This document shows positions 53,627-63,490 of a DNA stretch of 64,000 nt, in pieces; positions within the stretch are counted from its first letter, which is position 1, and each line of letters opens with the position of its first letter. A model generated the notes under the pieces. The model was not told the DNA's origin, did no database searches, and worked only from the letters and a program-made list of their open reading frames with translations. The stretch comes from Candidatus Mycoplasma haematominutum 'Birmingham 1' (lineage in GTDB: Bacteria; Bacillota_I; Bacilli_A; Mycoplasmatales; Mycoplasmoidaceae): positions 372,001 through 436,000 of the forward strand of contig NC_021007.1 in assembly GCF_000319365.1 (NCBI RefSeq). The letters run 5' to 3'. Made by a program: the position numbers and the translations under genes.

Positions 53627-54593
53627 CTACTTTTTAACCGAAGAAGTTTCTGAATTTCCCAGTAGGGCTCCAAATAAGCTAGCTACTATGGAGGTAGCTG
53701 TAGAAGCTCCTGGAGGAACTGGTATTGCTGTACTGTGCAACCCTACCTCAAATTTCATTCCCAATTCGTATGCTAACTGAGCTCCCTTACCCCTATCTTG
53801 AAAGAATTTATCTAGTCTCTGAGCATCAAAAATATAGGGAGTTGAAGGAGCGGCACTACTTCCCCCTACTGAATCTCCCCCTGAACTATATTTAGTTGAT
53901 AACTCGCTAATAACTTTAGTTAACCTACTCATACGATCAAAAACCTTATCAGGTTCTTGGCTAAATTTATTCACAAGTCTAAGTAGCACTCCCTCCTCAA
54001 CTTTAAAGTAGCTTTCAAACTGTTTATCACTCCCTGATAGTACCTTAAAAGCTTTCATATTCTTTTGGCCCTCATCTCCTGAAAATAACTGAATAAACTT
54101 ATTGCGTTTCTCAGTGTCTGTAAAAAAATTAAAGAGATTCGGTGCTTTTTGATGGAGGCTGCTCAAGAAAGCTCATATTTCCTCGCTTTTTAGTACTGTA
54201 GTGTTTAAACCTTTCAATCAAGGTTGAAGGGTAGCCCAGTGAGTCTGATACTGTGAAAGAACCTGAAACGCCTGTGTCACTCAATTAACTAGTGTACTAG
54301 TAGCTGAAGTTATTCAACTGGCTACAGCACTTCAAGCAGGACTTACTCAGCTAAATAAGTTAAATGTTGATGCTGCACTGGATTGATCAGAGTTAGGTGT
54401 AAATCAACTAACAATTGGAGTAAATGCTTTTTGGAGTCCAGCGCCTATAGCTGAACTATTGGCACTAACAGCCCACACACTTCCTGTAACGACGCCCCCC
54501 CCCAATTAGTGCAACTGCAGGAGCTATTAATACAGGATTTTTAGATAAAGTGCATAAAAGTAATCTACCAGAAAGGGCTAACAATAAGGACAC
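53627..54593 (-). CDS. Family C surface protein, out of frame at G9 (C7)
   Basis: GTG 54593 (TTG 54584 also possible), just after the TAG of the upstream gene; anchor LSKNPVLIAPAVALI before G9 (54495-54503). Eight gives GGGVVTGSVWAVSANSS. Landmarks: LHQKAPNLFNFFTDTE, LFSGDEGQKNMKAFKVLSG, EGVLLRLVNKFSQEPDKV, YIFDAQRLDKFFQDRG, YELGMKFEVGLHSTAIPVP. Confidence 0.8.
54495..54503. repeat. G9 tract (minus strand), gene out of frame
   Basis: Frame restored at 8 in the 53627-54593 gene. Confidence 0.9.
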
Positions 54594-54596
54594 TCC

Positions 54597-55358
54597 CTAA
54601 GCATTAAAGAGGGGACTATATAACCTATCTCAATCTTTAACAACCTTCTTCAATCCAGTCATTCCATTCCCAGCTATTTTCAAAATCAGTTTAGACTTAA
54701 CTTCAGATTTAACCAACTCCTTAAATATTTTCTCTAATTGAGTACTACTTTTCTCCAAAATGGTTGAAAGACTATCCACTACCTCGGAAAAAGTTCCAGT
54801 TTGACTTGAACTAGAACTTAGTATCTTTAGTGTTTTAGAGAGCTCCGCAATAAAATTTCTATGCTCAAATAACTTCAAAAATAACTTTCCTAGCTCTTGC
54901 TTCTTTCCTCAAACTTCTCCTGATTTAGACTTAACACTCTCTCAACTTTTCAGATAAGGGTTCACTGTGGAGTACATCTCTTTAATTATTTCGGGTAATG
55001 AGGAAAAATTATCTATTACTGCACTATATGCTTGAACAAGTAGATTACCCACATTCCCTCCTTCTCGTAAGATCGTTTCTGACACTAAGCCTCAACCTGA
55101 TTTAAGAGAGCTAGACAATTGAAGCGTTCAATCTCCTGAAGCAGAAGTGGTAGAGGAAGAATTACTTGCAGCTGAACTTACAAGACTATAAAATTTCTCA
55201 ACTCAACTAGATAATTTGGTATAAATCAGAGCACTGTTGCCTACCTCAAATTGAACTAACCCTGCTGAGAGCCCCCCCCCAACCAGAAGCGATGAAGTAG
55301 TCATGAGGGGAGATTTTAGAGCTATACTCTTTAACATTAACGCTGAATTTAAGCTCAT
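54597..55358 (-). CDS. Family C companion, in frame at G9 (C8), 253 aa
   Basis: ATG 55358; anchor IALKSPLMTTSSLLVGGGLSAG with G9 (55272-55280) in frame. The body is helical (LSSLPEIIKEMYSTVNPYLK, HRNFIAELSKTLKILSSSSS, LILKIAGNGMTGLKKVVKDW), resembling the C4 end (KSAGKGWTGFVKIVNNW). C4, C5 and C8 form a companion subfamily interleaved with typical C genes. First gene of this array in transcription order. Confidence 0.8.
55272..55280. repeat. G9 tract (minus strand), gene in frame
   Basis: Encodes the GGG of the C8 signal anchor. Confidence 0.9.
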
Positions 55359-55405
55359 AGACTTTTAAACATTATGCAAATAGTACTCACACTAAGTTAG
55401 AGAAA

Positions 55406-55425
55406 AACCGGGCACAAGGCCCGTT
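55406..55425 (-). terminator. Intrinsic terminator of the DUF31 protease gene
   Basis: On the minus strand CGGGC-CTTGT-GCCCG within GAACGGGC...GCCCGGTTTTTC, 7 bases past the stop, followed by T5: good rho-independent form. Confidence 0.75.
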
Positions 55426-55431
55426 CTTTCC

Positions 55432-57159
55432 CTATCTAGCTTTTCAGTCCTGAGATTTTAAGAAAGATCTCACATGAGGTAAGTGGGTTTCCAGCTGAGT
55501 TCTATATGAAGAAACATTATGTCCCTGACCTGTTAGCAAATCAAATCCTGGAAGTACTATTCTCCCCTTATCATCTACTACCCAACTACCTCTCAAAGGT
55601 TCTACAAATCCATAGTTAAGTCCATCGTTGTACATTCTGTACAATCCCAACAATTCTCCTGTTTGATCAAGCACCATACTTCCTGAAGCTCCCTTGCCTA
55701 AGAATGAGTTACTAATTAGGTAGTTATAACCTCAACCATTTAAGGTCTTACCATTCCACGCAATCTTAGATGCATCAGAAGTGTTATCTATTGCTTCAAG
55801 ACTTGCATGACCTACCAATACCTGACCATTTTTATTTCTAAGGTTGTATTCAGTAGGTGTTTTTAAATAAGGTCAGTCCCTGAAATAAGTCAATCTGCTT
55901 TCAGTAGGTCTTAGATTAGCATACTGATGGTAGTAAGGGAAGTAATTGTAATCATCAGTCTTAAACTTTTGATTCATTAGGAAAGAAAGATTCTCTGAAG
56001 GTGAACCGGGATACCCGCCGATAAAGTATCTTTTTTCGGTGCGTGTCAACTCCTCCGCATTGTACCGGCTCATCAACTCCTCTGCGAAGAAATTAACTGG
56101 TAACTTTTTCTCTTCAGTTACATAAACCCCCTTTGTCTTATGTACTATATCCCTATAGTACTTGTCATAAACCCCGTTGGTCATCACTCTAGCCTCATCA
56201 GCATTAGCGAACTCTACTTCCATTACCCCAAAATCCTTAAAGTAGTTTTCCCTATTTGTAGTATGTCCTGATACTGTGTATCTATCGCCCAGGAAGTTAA
56301 CTGCAGAATACACTAACTTAGGCCTATCAATGGTTGTGGTATACACTCTAGAGAATGTTCTTGACCAAGGTTCATACGTCAAAACGTGGGATTGTCACCA
56401 TCTTGGATAAGAGCCGTTATACCAATACTGAGTGTTATATCTATTTCCGTAACCTCCTCCAAATCTATGAGCATCAGCTGAATCTTCCTCTGTATACAGA
56501 ATTAATTGAGCAGTGTTATTTACTATCGAAGCTTCACAGCTATTTAATCTATCAGCTGTAATATTGTTGTAGTATCTAGGTACATTTAAAGCTACTGTTT
56601 CATCAGTGATAGGCAACTCCACCTTATATGGATTCTCCCTAAATCTAAATTTGTTAATTACATGTAAATTTGTAGCTATGAATCATTTTGTGGGATAATT
56701 CCAGGTATCTTCCGGTATCTCAAAGTCCAGTAATCATCCAGTTCCAGACTGACAAGGCATTGAAAGCTTTAGTGTGTGATCCTTAATTCTCTTATATATA
56801 TCTGCCTTCTCAGCTGTAGTCAAATTCCCTATAGTATTTAATTTTTCTCTAAACGGTACCTGATCACTAAAGTCTAGATACCTCCCTCCAGGTTGATCAT
56901 CCCTCCAGTATGACTGATGTCAAGAAATTTGGTCAATTCCATCTGTAGACTTTAAGGGAGACTCTGAATAAAAGGCTTTATTCCGCTTTAATGCATCTGA
57001 TCTACTATTAGGTAGTAGTCACTTGCTATTAAAGTAGTAAGAGCCATCATCGGCAAATGCTACAGGTGTAAGTTGACCATATATCTGGTGACCTCCTAAA
57101 CCTACTCCTAGTGCAAGCGTAAGCTTAATACCATTAAGTACTAGTGGAGTCACAGGCAT
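55432..57159 (-). CDS. MIP-like (DUF31) serine protease, 575 aa
   Basis: Resembles the mycoplasma immunoglobulin protease/DUF31 family of surface chymotrypsin-fold proteases. The N-terminus (LVLNGIKLTLALGVGLGGH) is a weak signal anchor. Presumed catalytic residues: His in FIATNLHVI (about residue 162), Asp in FKDFGVMEVEF (near 293) and Ser in KGASGSMVLD (near 495), in the order H-D-S, with GTGWLLDFE before the His strand. ATG 57159; ends SQDWKAR at TAG 55432. In other mollicutes MIP cleaves IgG heavy chain together with the capture protein MIB; no MIB is recognisable here. Adjacent to the surface-protein array. Confidence 0.82.
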
Positions 57160-57231
57160 AACTTAAGTTTAGACCATGGAGAAAATAGTAATTTTTCTAA
57201 ATTGTACTCTTAAGACTTTTAGAAATTCAAG

Positions 57232-57858
57232 CTAATATATTTTATCTACCGAAGGATAAGCCTTTAAGATCAATTTTTTTATATACTGTCACTTACTCTT
57301 AAATGTAGAATCACTTAACTGAAGTCTCTCCCGAATTTCTAAATTTTTCACACCCTGGGATTTTAACTCTCAGATGAGAGCATAGTCTCTACCCTTCGGA
57401 AGTAAAAACTCATATATAGTAGAGACTCTTCCACGTAATACTATTCTTTCCAAGACTGAAGAATCATCCCTCTCTAATTTAGCCTCTTCGGTCTCCTTAT
57501 ATCATTTTTTATCTAAATCCTGTACTTCTTTACATGCAAACACTCTTTTTAATTCATGCATAGTTTCATACTTAATTAACTGATATAGATAGTTTTTAAA
57601 AGAAACTGAACGAATATCATTTCACCTATAGTTTTTTACAGCTTTTCAAAAAGCTATAAAAACATAACTTGAAACTTCCTCATAACTTCACCTAATGGAA
57701 TCAGAATACAGTTGATGACTTAAAAATTTAGAAGCATATCTACATGCATCAAGATAATAAATATCCAGCAGTTTATTAAATGCTTCTCTATCAGCATAGA
57801 GTTGAAACTGCTTAACATACTCCCTAATCTCCTGAATAGAAAGTGACCCTTCTGACAT
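57232..57858 (-). CDS. Sigma-70-family-like (ECF/SigH type) protein, 208 aa
   Basis: Length and layout fit a small sigma factor. Residues about 30-100 (LLDIYYLDACRYASKFL, SYEEVSSYVFIAFWKAVKNY, SFKNYLYQLIKYETMHELKR) match the pattern of sigma region 2 (core binding, -10 recognition). Residues about 160-200 (GRDYALIWELKSQGVKNLEI, LSDSTFKSKWQYIKKLI) look like the region 4 helix-turn-helix. ATG 57858, 40 bases after secA's stop, same strand. Mollicutes usually have one housekeeping sigma; a second sigma-like protein (MG428) in M. genitalium controls recombination genes. No anti-sigma gene seen. Confidence 0.65.
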
Positions 57859-57898
57859 TGTGTATTCATTATATGTTCAAAATTACCTCCTTATTGTC

Positions 57899-60304
57899 TT
57901 AACTTTTAAGCATTGTACTCTCAGAAGGTTCTCACTTTTTTCTCTCAGCTTTAACAAAATCTATAAGTTCTAACGCACCGTCTCTGGAATGAACGCAAAA
58001 AACTTCCCTAATTATTGAATTCCTACAATTTTTCTGTAAATCTACAAAAATCTCCTCCATCTTTTCGATAAATATATTCAGTGGAGATTTATGCTCCATT
58101 GACTGTAATGCTATAGTGCTTCTAGTTTTATCTGCATCATCCAAATGTTGCTCTCAATACAAGTCTATTTGGGTAATCATAAGTTCCTTGAGTATACTAT
58201 TCAACTCTAAATTTTCTAACTTAAGTTTTTTAAGTGTCCAGAAATAGAAAAAACTATCTTTTAAAAATTTTTCTATATCTTCTAACTTTCTACCCTTAAA
58301 GTCTGTCTCTAAAAATACCTCTTTTTCAAAAAAGTAATTATTTATGAGATAGGCTAACTCTCCAGGTCTATTCTCTCTGGGATCCAGCTTTCCCAGATAG
58401 TCTGTTACTCAACCTTTAAGTTGTTTCTCTAGCAGTGCTTCAAATACCCTTTCATTATTATCGCTAAATAAGATGAATTTTCGCTGATTGTAGATAATAT
58501 CTTGTTGAATAGAGAGAATCTCACTATATTCAATGAGATTTTTTCTACTATCAAAAGAAGCATACTGTATTCTCTTCTGGAGTGAAGCTATTGTTCTAGA
58601 GAGAAAGGGACTCTCAAAGTGTTCTTCCTTCATTTTTTTAGAGAGCTTTTCAAATTTATCAGCACCAAATCTCTTGAAGATTGTATCTTCTAGGGAAAGG
58701 AAAAAGACTGATTTACCTGGATCTCCCTGCCTTCCTGATCTCCCCCTTAGTTGATCATCTACCCTTCTAGATTCATTTTTTTCACATGCAATGACATAAA
58801 GTCCTCCTAGTTCAACTACATCGGGCGCAATCTTAATATCTACTCCTCTTCCTGCAATATTAGTTGCGATTGTGATTGCATACTTCTGACCTGCTCTTGC
58901 AATTATCTCTGCCTCCTTATAGTGATTTCTAGCATTTAAGATCTCACAGGGTATATTTTCCTTCACTAGTAGAGAGTAAATGTATTCAGACTCATCAACG
59001 GAGCTAGTTCCTACTAGTAGGGGTTGTCCCCTCAAATAGTTATATTTGATCTCTGAAATAATTGCCTTTACCTTTAACTCCTTATTCTTGAATATCATGT
59101 CTGGTAAGTCTATTCTCCGTGTAGGTCTATATGTAGGTATCTGCACTACTATCATGTTGTAAGTCTCTGAAAGTTCCTTAGACTCTGAAAAGCCTGTACC
59201 GGAAAGGGCTGCAATTTTCTTATATTTTCTAAAGAAAGTTTGATAGGTTATCTTAGCTGTAATTCTGCTTTCATTTTCAATAGTTAAATATTCTTTAGCC
59301 TGTATAGCCTGTTGAAGTCCATAACTATAACTTCGACCTTCCAATATTCTTCCTGTTCACTGATCAATTAACTTAATACGATCATCCTGAATGATGTATT
59401 CTCTCCCATTTTGGAGTATGAAATTAGCCTGTAATGCATTATGCACTCTATTAATCAGAATTGAATTTCCTAGAGAGTAGAGGGACTCCAACTCCAGGAG
59501 TCTCTCTAACTTTCTCACTCCTCTTCCATTTAGTATTACTGTCTTAGTCTCTCAGTCTATCTTGTAGTCCAACTGATCTAAGTTTTTAACTGCCTGATCC
59601 ACTACAAAATAAAGTTCAGGTTCATTCGTAGAACTTCTAGAAATAATAAGTGGGGTTCCGGCTTCATCAATCAAGACAGAGTCTCCCTCATCTATGATTG
59701 CATAACTCAGTGAAGAAAGTACTATCTCATTGGAATTTTTAGCCATATTATCTCTTAGGTAATCGAATACTAATTCTGCATTAGTAGTATATGTGACATC
59801 ACACTTGAACATTTCTCGTTTATGATATTTACTAAGTTTTGCACTATTAAAGCCTACGGAGAGTCCTAAAAAATTAAGTGTTTTTCTGCAAAATTCAGCA
59901 TCTCTCTTTACAAGATACTCATTTACTGTAACCACATGAAGTCCTTTTTTTTCGAGCGCAAGTATATAGGCTGCTAATACAATTACTAGAGTTTTACCTT
60001 CACCGGTTTTCATTTCTGCAAAATTTCCCTCATATATTACTAATGCTCCCAGTAATTGAGTACTAAATGCAAAGAGATTGTGTGTTCTAAATGCAGCTTC
60101 TCTAACTACTGCCAGCGCTTCCGGTACTAATTCTGAGAGATCCTCTCCTAGTTCCAATCTACGTAAAAAATATCTGGTTTTAAGTTTTAGTTCATCATCT
60201 GCAAGTGCTCTCATTTCTTCAGTAAATTCCTCTATCTGAGAAAGGGTAGAATTGAGTCTCGCAAGTATAGACTCAGAGGGACTTAAAAGGGTCTTTAAAT
60301 TCAC
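57899..60304 (-). CDS. secA: Preprotein translocase ATPase SecA
   Basis: 801 aa with code 4, motor of Sec export. Walker A MKTGEGKTLV (near residue 103), TVNEYLVKRDAE, DEGDSVLIDEAGTPLII (Walker B), GTGFSESKEL, VGTSSVDESE, ATNIAGRGVDIK, LRGRSGRQGDPG (helicase motif VI). The C-terminal zinc-binding tail is absent, as in many mollicutes. GTG 60304 start. Exports the abundant surface proteins encoded around it; next gene in the operon is the sigma-like one. Confidence 0.96.
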
Positions 60305-60358
60305 TTAAAAAGGCTACAGAAAGAACCGATTTAAATTTTTAACTTTAATTTCTCCTCA

Positions 60359-60379
60359 CTCTCCCCCGCGAGGGGAGAG
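60359..60379 (-). terminator. Terminator hairpin after the Cys-rich gene
   Basis: CTCTCCCC-CGCGA-GGGGAGAG, 51 bases past the stop of the 60430-60678 gene and before secA; weak T content after the stem. Confidence 0.55.
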
Positions 60380-60429
60380 AAGTAGAGAACTATTAACTAT
60401 TTAATTCACTAGAGAAGTAGTGAGCTAAT

Positions 60430-60678
60430 TTATTTTTTTTCCTTACAGCAACAACAACATTTACCATCTTGCGACTTACAACATTGTTCAGTGCAGGTAC
60501 AGGTAGAGTCTGAAGAGGTGCAGCAGCAAGCTTTACCCTCGCTGCAGCTACAAGTCTCCTTGCACTCTTTACAGCAACAACAGCATTTTTGTTCTGCAGC
60601 TGAATTTCCACCAGAGACACTATGATAGATACCTAGTCCCGCAATTGCTCCCGCCGGAGGAGTCAAGAGTGTGAGCAT
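60430..60678 (-). CDS. Small Cys-rich exported protein, 82 aa
   Basis: ATG 60678; hydrophobic N-terminus LTLLTPPAGAIAGLGIYH, then about 53 residues containing 20 Cys, including two runs of five (CCCCCKECKETCSCSEGKA, CTCTEQCCKSQDGKCCCCCK). The arrangement resembles metallothioneins or heavily disulfide-linked coat peptides; no His. A 75-codon frame in another phase (60393-60620) overlaps it and is judged a shadow. Either metal binding at the surface or cross-linking is plausible; neither is shown. Confidence 0.75.
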   Translation of the reverse strand: MLTLLTPPAGAIAGLGIYHSVSGGNSAAEQKCCCCCKECKETCSCSEGKACCCTSSDSTCTCTEQCCKSQDGKCCCCCKEKK

Positions 60679-60732
60679 CTTGATTAAAGCTCTTTTAGTT
60701 ATTCTTTATTCTTAAAACCTACCTAGTCTCTG

Positions 60733-61687
60733 TTATTGGTGAGATGCAGAAGAATTATTAAATCACCAGGAAAGTACACTAAAAATTGTTTCTGCAGCTT
60801 TAGAAGGTACTGAACCTAAATCATATCCCTGTTGTTTTACGCCTACTTCCAGTAGAAATCCTCCCTCTCAACCTGCCTGAGCTGCATCTCCCCTCTCATC
60901 TAAGAAATCAGACAGTTTTTCCTTTGTCAGGGTGTAAATCCCGCTCGCAGATGATTGTCCTCCCCCATCAGTGGAGGAAGGCTTTGTGGATTTTGTCTGC
61001 GAAGCTTTATCGAGTAACTCCACAAATCTATCAATCTTTTCACTAACCTTTTCCGGTGCTTTTATAAGTTCATTAGCTAATCTTACAGCCACTCCTGGTT
61101 CCACTCTAAATGAACCTGAAGAGGTCCCTGACAAAATTTTCAACGCTTCTTTAGTCTTGGTTAACTTTTCATCATCAAATAGGTCTTTTAGTTTTTTACT
61201 CTTGGAATCATCGGACAGAAATTCAATAAACTGTGGAGATTTAGAGTACAAATTGGATAGCAGAGACTTCAACTCTTCTACATCTGAGAATGCAGCTTTA
61301 AAGTTAGTTACATCTTCTCAATTAAAACTCGTGTGAGTTTCTTTAATTCACTGTAAAAGTGGTAAAACTGAAGTACCGGCTTTGGTTAATGAATCGCTAG
61401 TAGAATCGTATAGACTCTTAAAAAACTGAGGTACTGCAGACAGTCAAGCTCATGCATTTACTGGATTAGCACTATTGCCGCCCCTCAAGAAAGTAAAAAA
61501 TGATTGCAGTTGAGGTCCCCATGCAGAAATTTTGGAGATAATAGGATAACCTTGCGTAAGTTCAGAGAGTACAAGGCCTGTTACAGCGCCCCCCCCCTGC
61601 AAGGACTGCTGCGGGAAGTAGTAGTGCTGGTTGGGACATAAATAGGCTATTAGTTAACAACCTAGCATTAACAGTAGCTAGAGACAT
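60733..61687 (-). CDS. Family C surface protein, out of frame at G9 (C9)
   Basis: ATG 61687; anchor LTNSLFMSQPALLLPAAVLA before G9 (61589-61597). Eight gives GGGAVTGLVLSELTQGYP and 317 residues. Landmarks: LYSKSPQFIEFLSDDS, LFDDEKLTKTKEALKILSG, PGVAVRLANELIKAPEKV, YTLTKEKLSDFLDERG, FLLEVGVKQQGYDLG. Closest to the outlying C0 gene. Confidence 0.8.
61589..61597. repeat. G9 tract (minus strand), gene out of frame
   Basis: Frame restored at 8 in the 60733-61687 gene. Confidence 0.9.
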
Positions 61688-61721
61688 ATTCTATTGACTT
61701 ACTTTACCTTTTTCTATTGTT

Positions 61722-62685
61722 TTAATTTTGGGCTTTTAAAAAAGAGTCTAGTGCTCCTGCAATTATTGAATTAACTATGGAAGTGCCTCTAGATGGAATA
61801 GGAACTCCCAATTGATTTAAGCCTATTTCCACTAGGAGAATGTCTTCATATACATCTTGAGAGCTATCACTCCTAGACTGGAAGAATCTATCTATTCTTT
61901 CCCTACTTAGAAGATAGGGTTCCGCAACTGACTGATTTTGAGTTGTAGCTCCCGCAGAGGAAGCTCCCTGTCTATGTTTATTGGAAATAGACCCTATCAA
62001 TTTAGAAAGTCTATCCACCTTCTTCATAGTCTCTTCTGGCGCTGTTAAGAATTTATTCATAATATGAGTCAATAGCCCTTCTTGTACCCTAAAAATATTA
62101 TTAACCCCTGTCGCTTGACCTGACAGAATCTTAAATGTTTCCTTTGTTTTAAGTAGCGATTCGCCTAAAAACATAGCTTGAAATTGAGTTCTATTTTCAG
62201 CGTTCATAAAGAAGGAAATCAATCTAGGTAATTTAAGGTGAAAATCTTTTAGCAATTCTGAAATCTCCTGCTGTTTAAATACTGTTTTTTTAAGTCCCTC
62301 TATAAACTGAATTGACTGAGAATAGTGATCTTTAGTCATATTTTGAATAAATTGCATTATTGATTGAACGGCTGAGGTGATATGGGAGGAAACAAAGGTA
62401 AAAGCTTCGGAAAGTGCAGTTGGTATGGAACATAACAGGGAAAAGGTATCACAAAAGGATGTACTACTAGAGGGAGCTTCTGCACCTTTTAGAACACTAG
62501 CAAATCCTCCAATTTTAGCTCCAACAGTCTTAAGGGCACTATAAATTGGCTGGGATTGAGTTAGCTCAATTCCGATTATTCCTGTTATTGCCCCCCCCGG
62601 ATAAGAGAATTATAGGAATGGTGCTTTTAATTGGAGTCAAAGTTAATCCTCCAAGTCACAATCTGGGAGAAAGTGCGAATTTCAC
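61722..62685 (-). CDS. Family C surface protein, out of frame at G8 (C10)
   Basis: GTG 62685; anchor LTLTPIKSTIPIILLS before G8 (62591-62598). Needs 7 or 10 G (SGGAITGIIGIELTQ). Landmarks: FHLKLPRLISFFMNAE, MFLGESLLKTKETFKILSG, EGLLTHIMNKFLTAPEE, YLLSRERIDRFFQSRSD, YEDILLVEIGLNQLGV; ends SFLKAQN at TAA 61722. Confidence 0.8.
62591..62598. repeat. G8 tract (minus strand), gene out of frame
   Basis: Frame restored at 7 or 10 in the 61722-62685 gene. Confidence 0.9.
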
Positions 62686-62719
62686 TAAAACCGCAACTAT
62701 CTAGACACTTTTTACTTAT

Positions 62720-62740
62720 CTCCCCCCCCTAGTGGGGGAG
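62720..62740 (-). terminator. Terminator hairpin containing a C8 run
   Basis: CTCCCCC...CTAGT-GGGGGAG between families C and B; its left arm is an eight-C run (62722-62729). Confidence 0.6.
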
Positions 62741-62785
62741 ACTAATACTTTAAGTTAAATGCTTTTTCTAAAGTGGAATACTATT

Positions 62786-63457
62786 CTAATTTTGGGAACT
62801 TTCCCTAAAAAAATTAATTACCTTTCATCTACCTTCTTGTTCCTCCTGAAGTGCTATTTGACCTCTATCTCCTCCTGTTTGATCTTCCTTTCAACAATCT
62901 GAACTACAAATATAGAGAATAGTTTTATGACTTTCAACTTTTTTCTTTAGAAAGGGAAGCTCTTTAACCTCTTTATTTTCCCTACATAATCCTAGATACT
63001 CCTCTTCTGAACTCTTTTCTGCATCATCTCCTGAACTAAATATAGTTCATTTAGGGTTATAAGAACTACAGTTATTAGTTCAATTTCCATATCTCTGTTC
63101 TGCTCATTCTTGGTTAGGATCTTTTCAAATGTCGCTCAGTAATTGTGCTAATTCTGACTTATTAGAGTTAACTGAATCCTCTCTCTCCGATTTTCAACAG
63201 ACGCTTGAAAGGCCTGAAGTTCCAAGCTGGATAGCTGAAGTTTGATCAATATTTGAGGAGCTGCACTGGGTAAAAATTATAGGCTTAACTGCTCTAGGTG
63301 CGCCAACTATATTTTCGGGGACACTGCCTACCAGAGTTTCAGTAGAAGCTGAAGGTTGTTTGTGCCGTTGAAGGTACAATGCTACAGGTGTCCCAATAGC
63401 TCCGCAACTTCCAAGTGCGCAAGCCGCTCCCACAGTTGGTTTGGAGAAAAAAGGCAT
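62786..63457 (-). CDS. Family B surface protein (B34), 223 aa
   Basis: ATG 63457; anchor PTVGAACALGSCGAIGTPVAL. Landmarks: IFTQCSSSNIDQ, IQLGTSGLSSVCWKS, WTNNCSSYNPKWTIF, YLGLCRENK, LYICSSDCWKE, WKVINFF to TAG 62786. A long 45-residue linker precedes the first Cys; no tract. Confidence 0.8.
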
Positions 63458-63490
63458 TTACACCCTAAATTTTCTTCAACATTAAGCGAT

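Noticed and set aside
60393-60620. 75-codon frame overlapping the Cys-rich gene
   Set aside because: Starts mid-gene, Ala/Val/Lys-rich output typical of a shifted reading of TGT/TGC codons, no signal or ribosome site.
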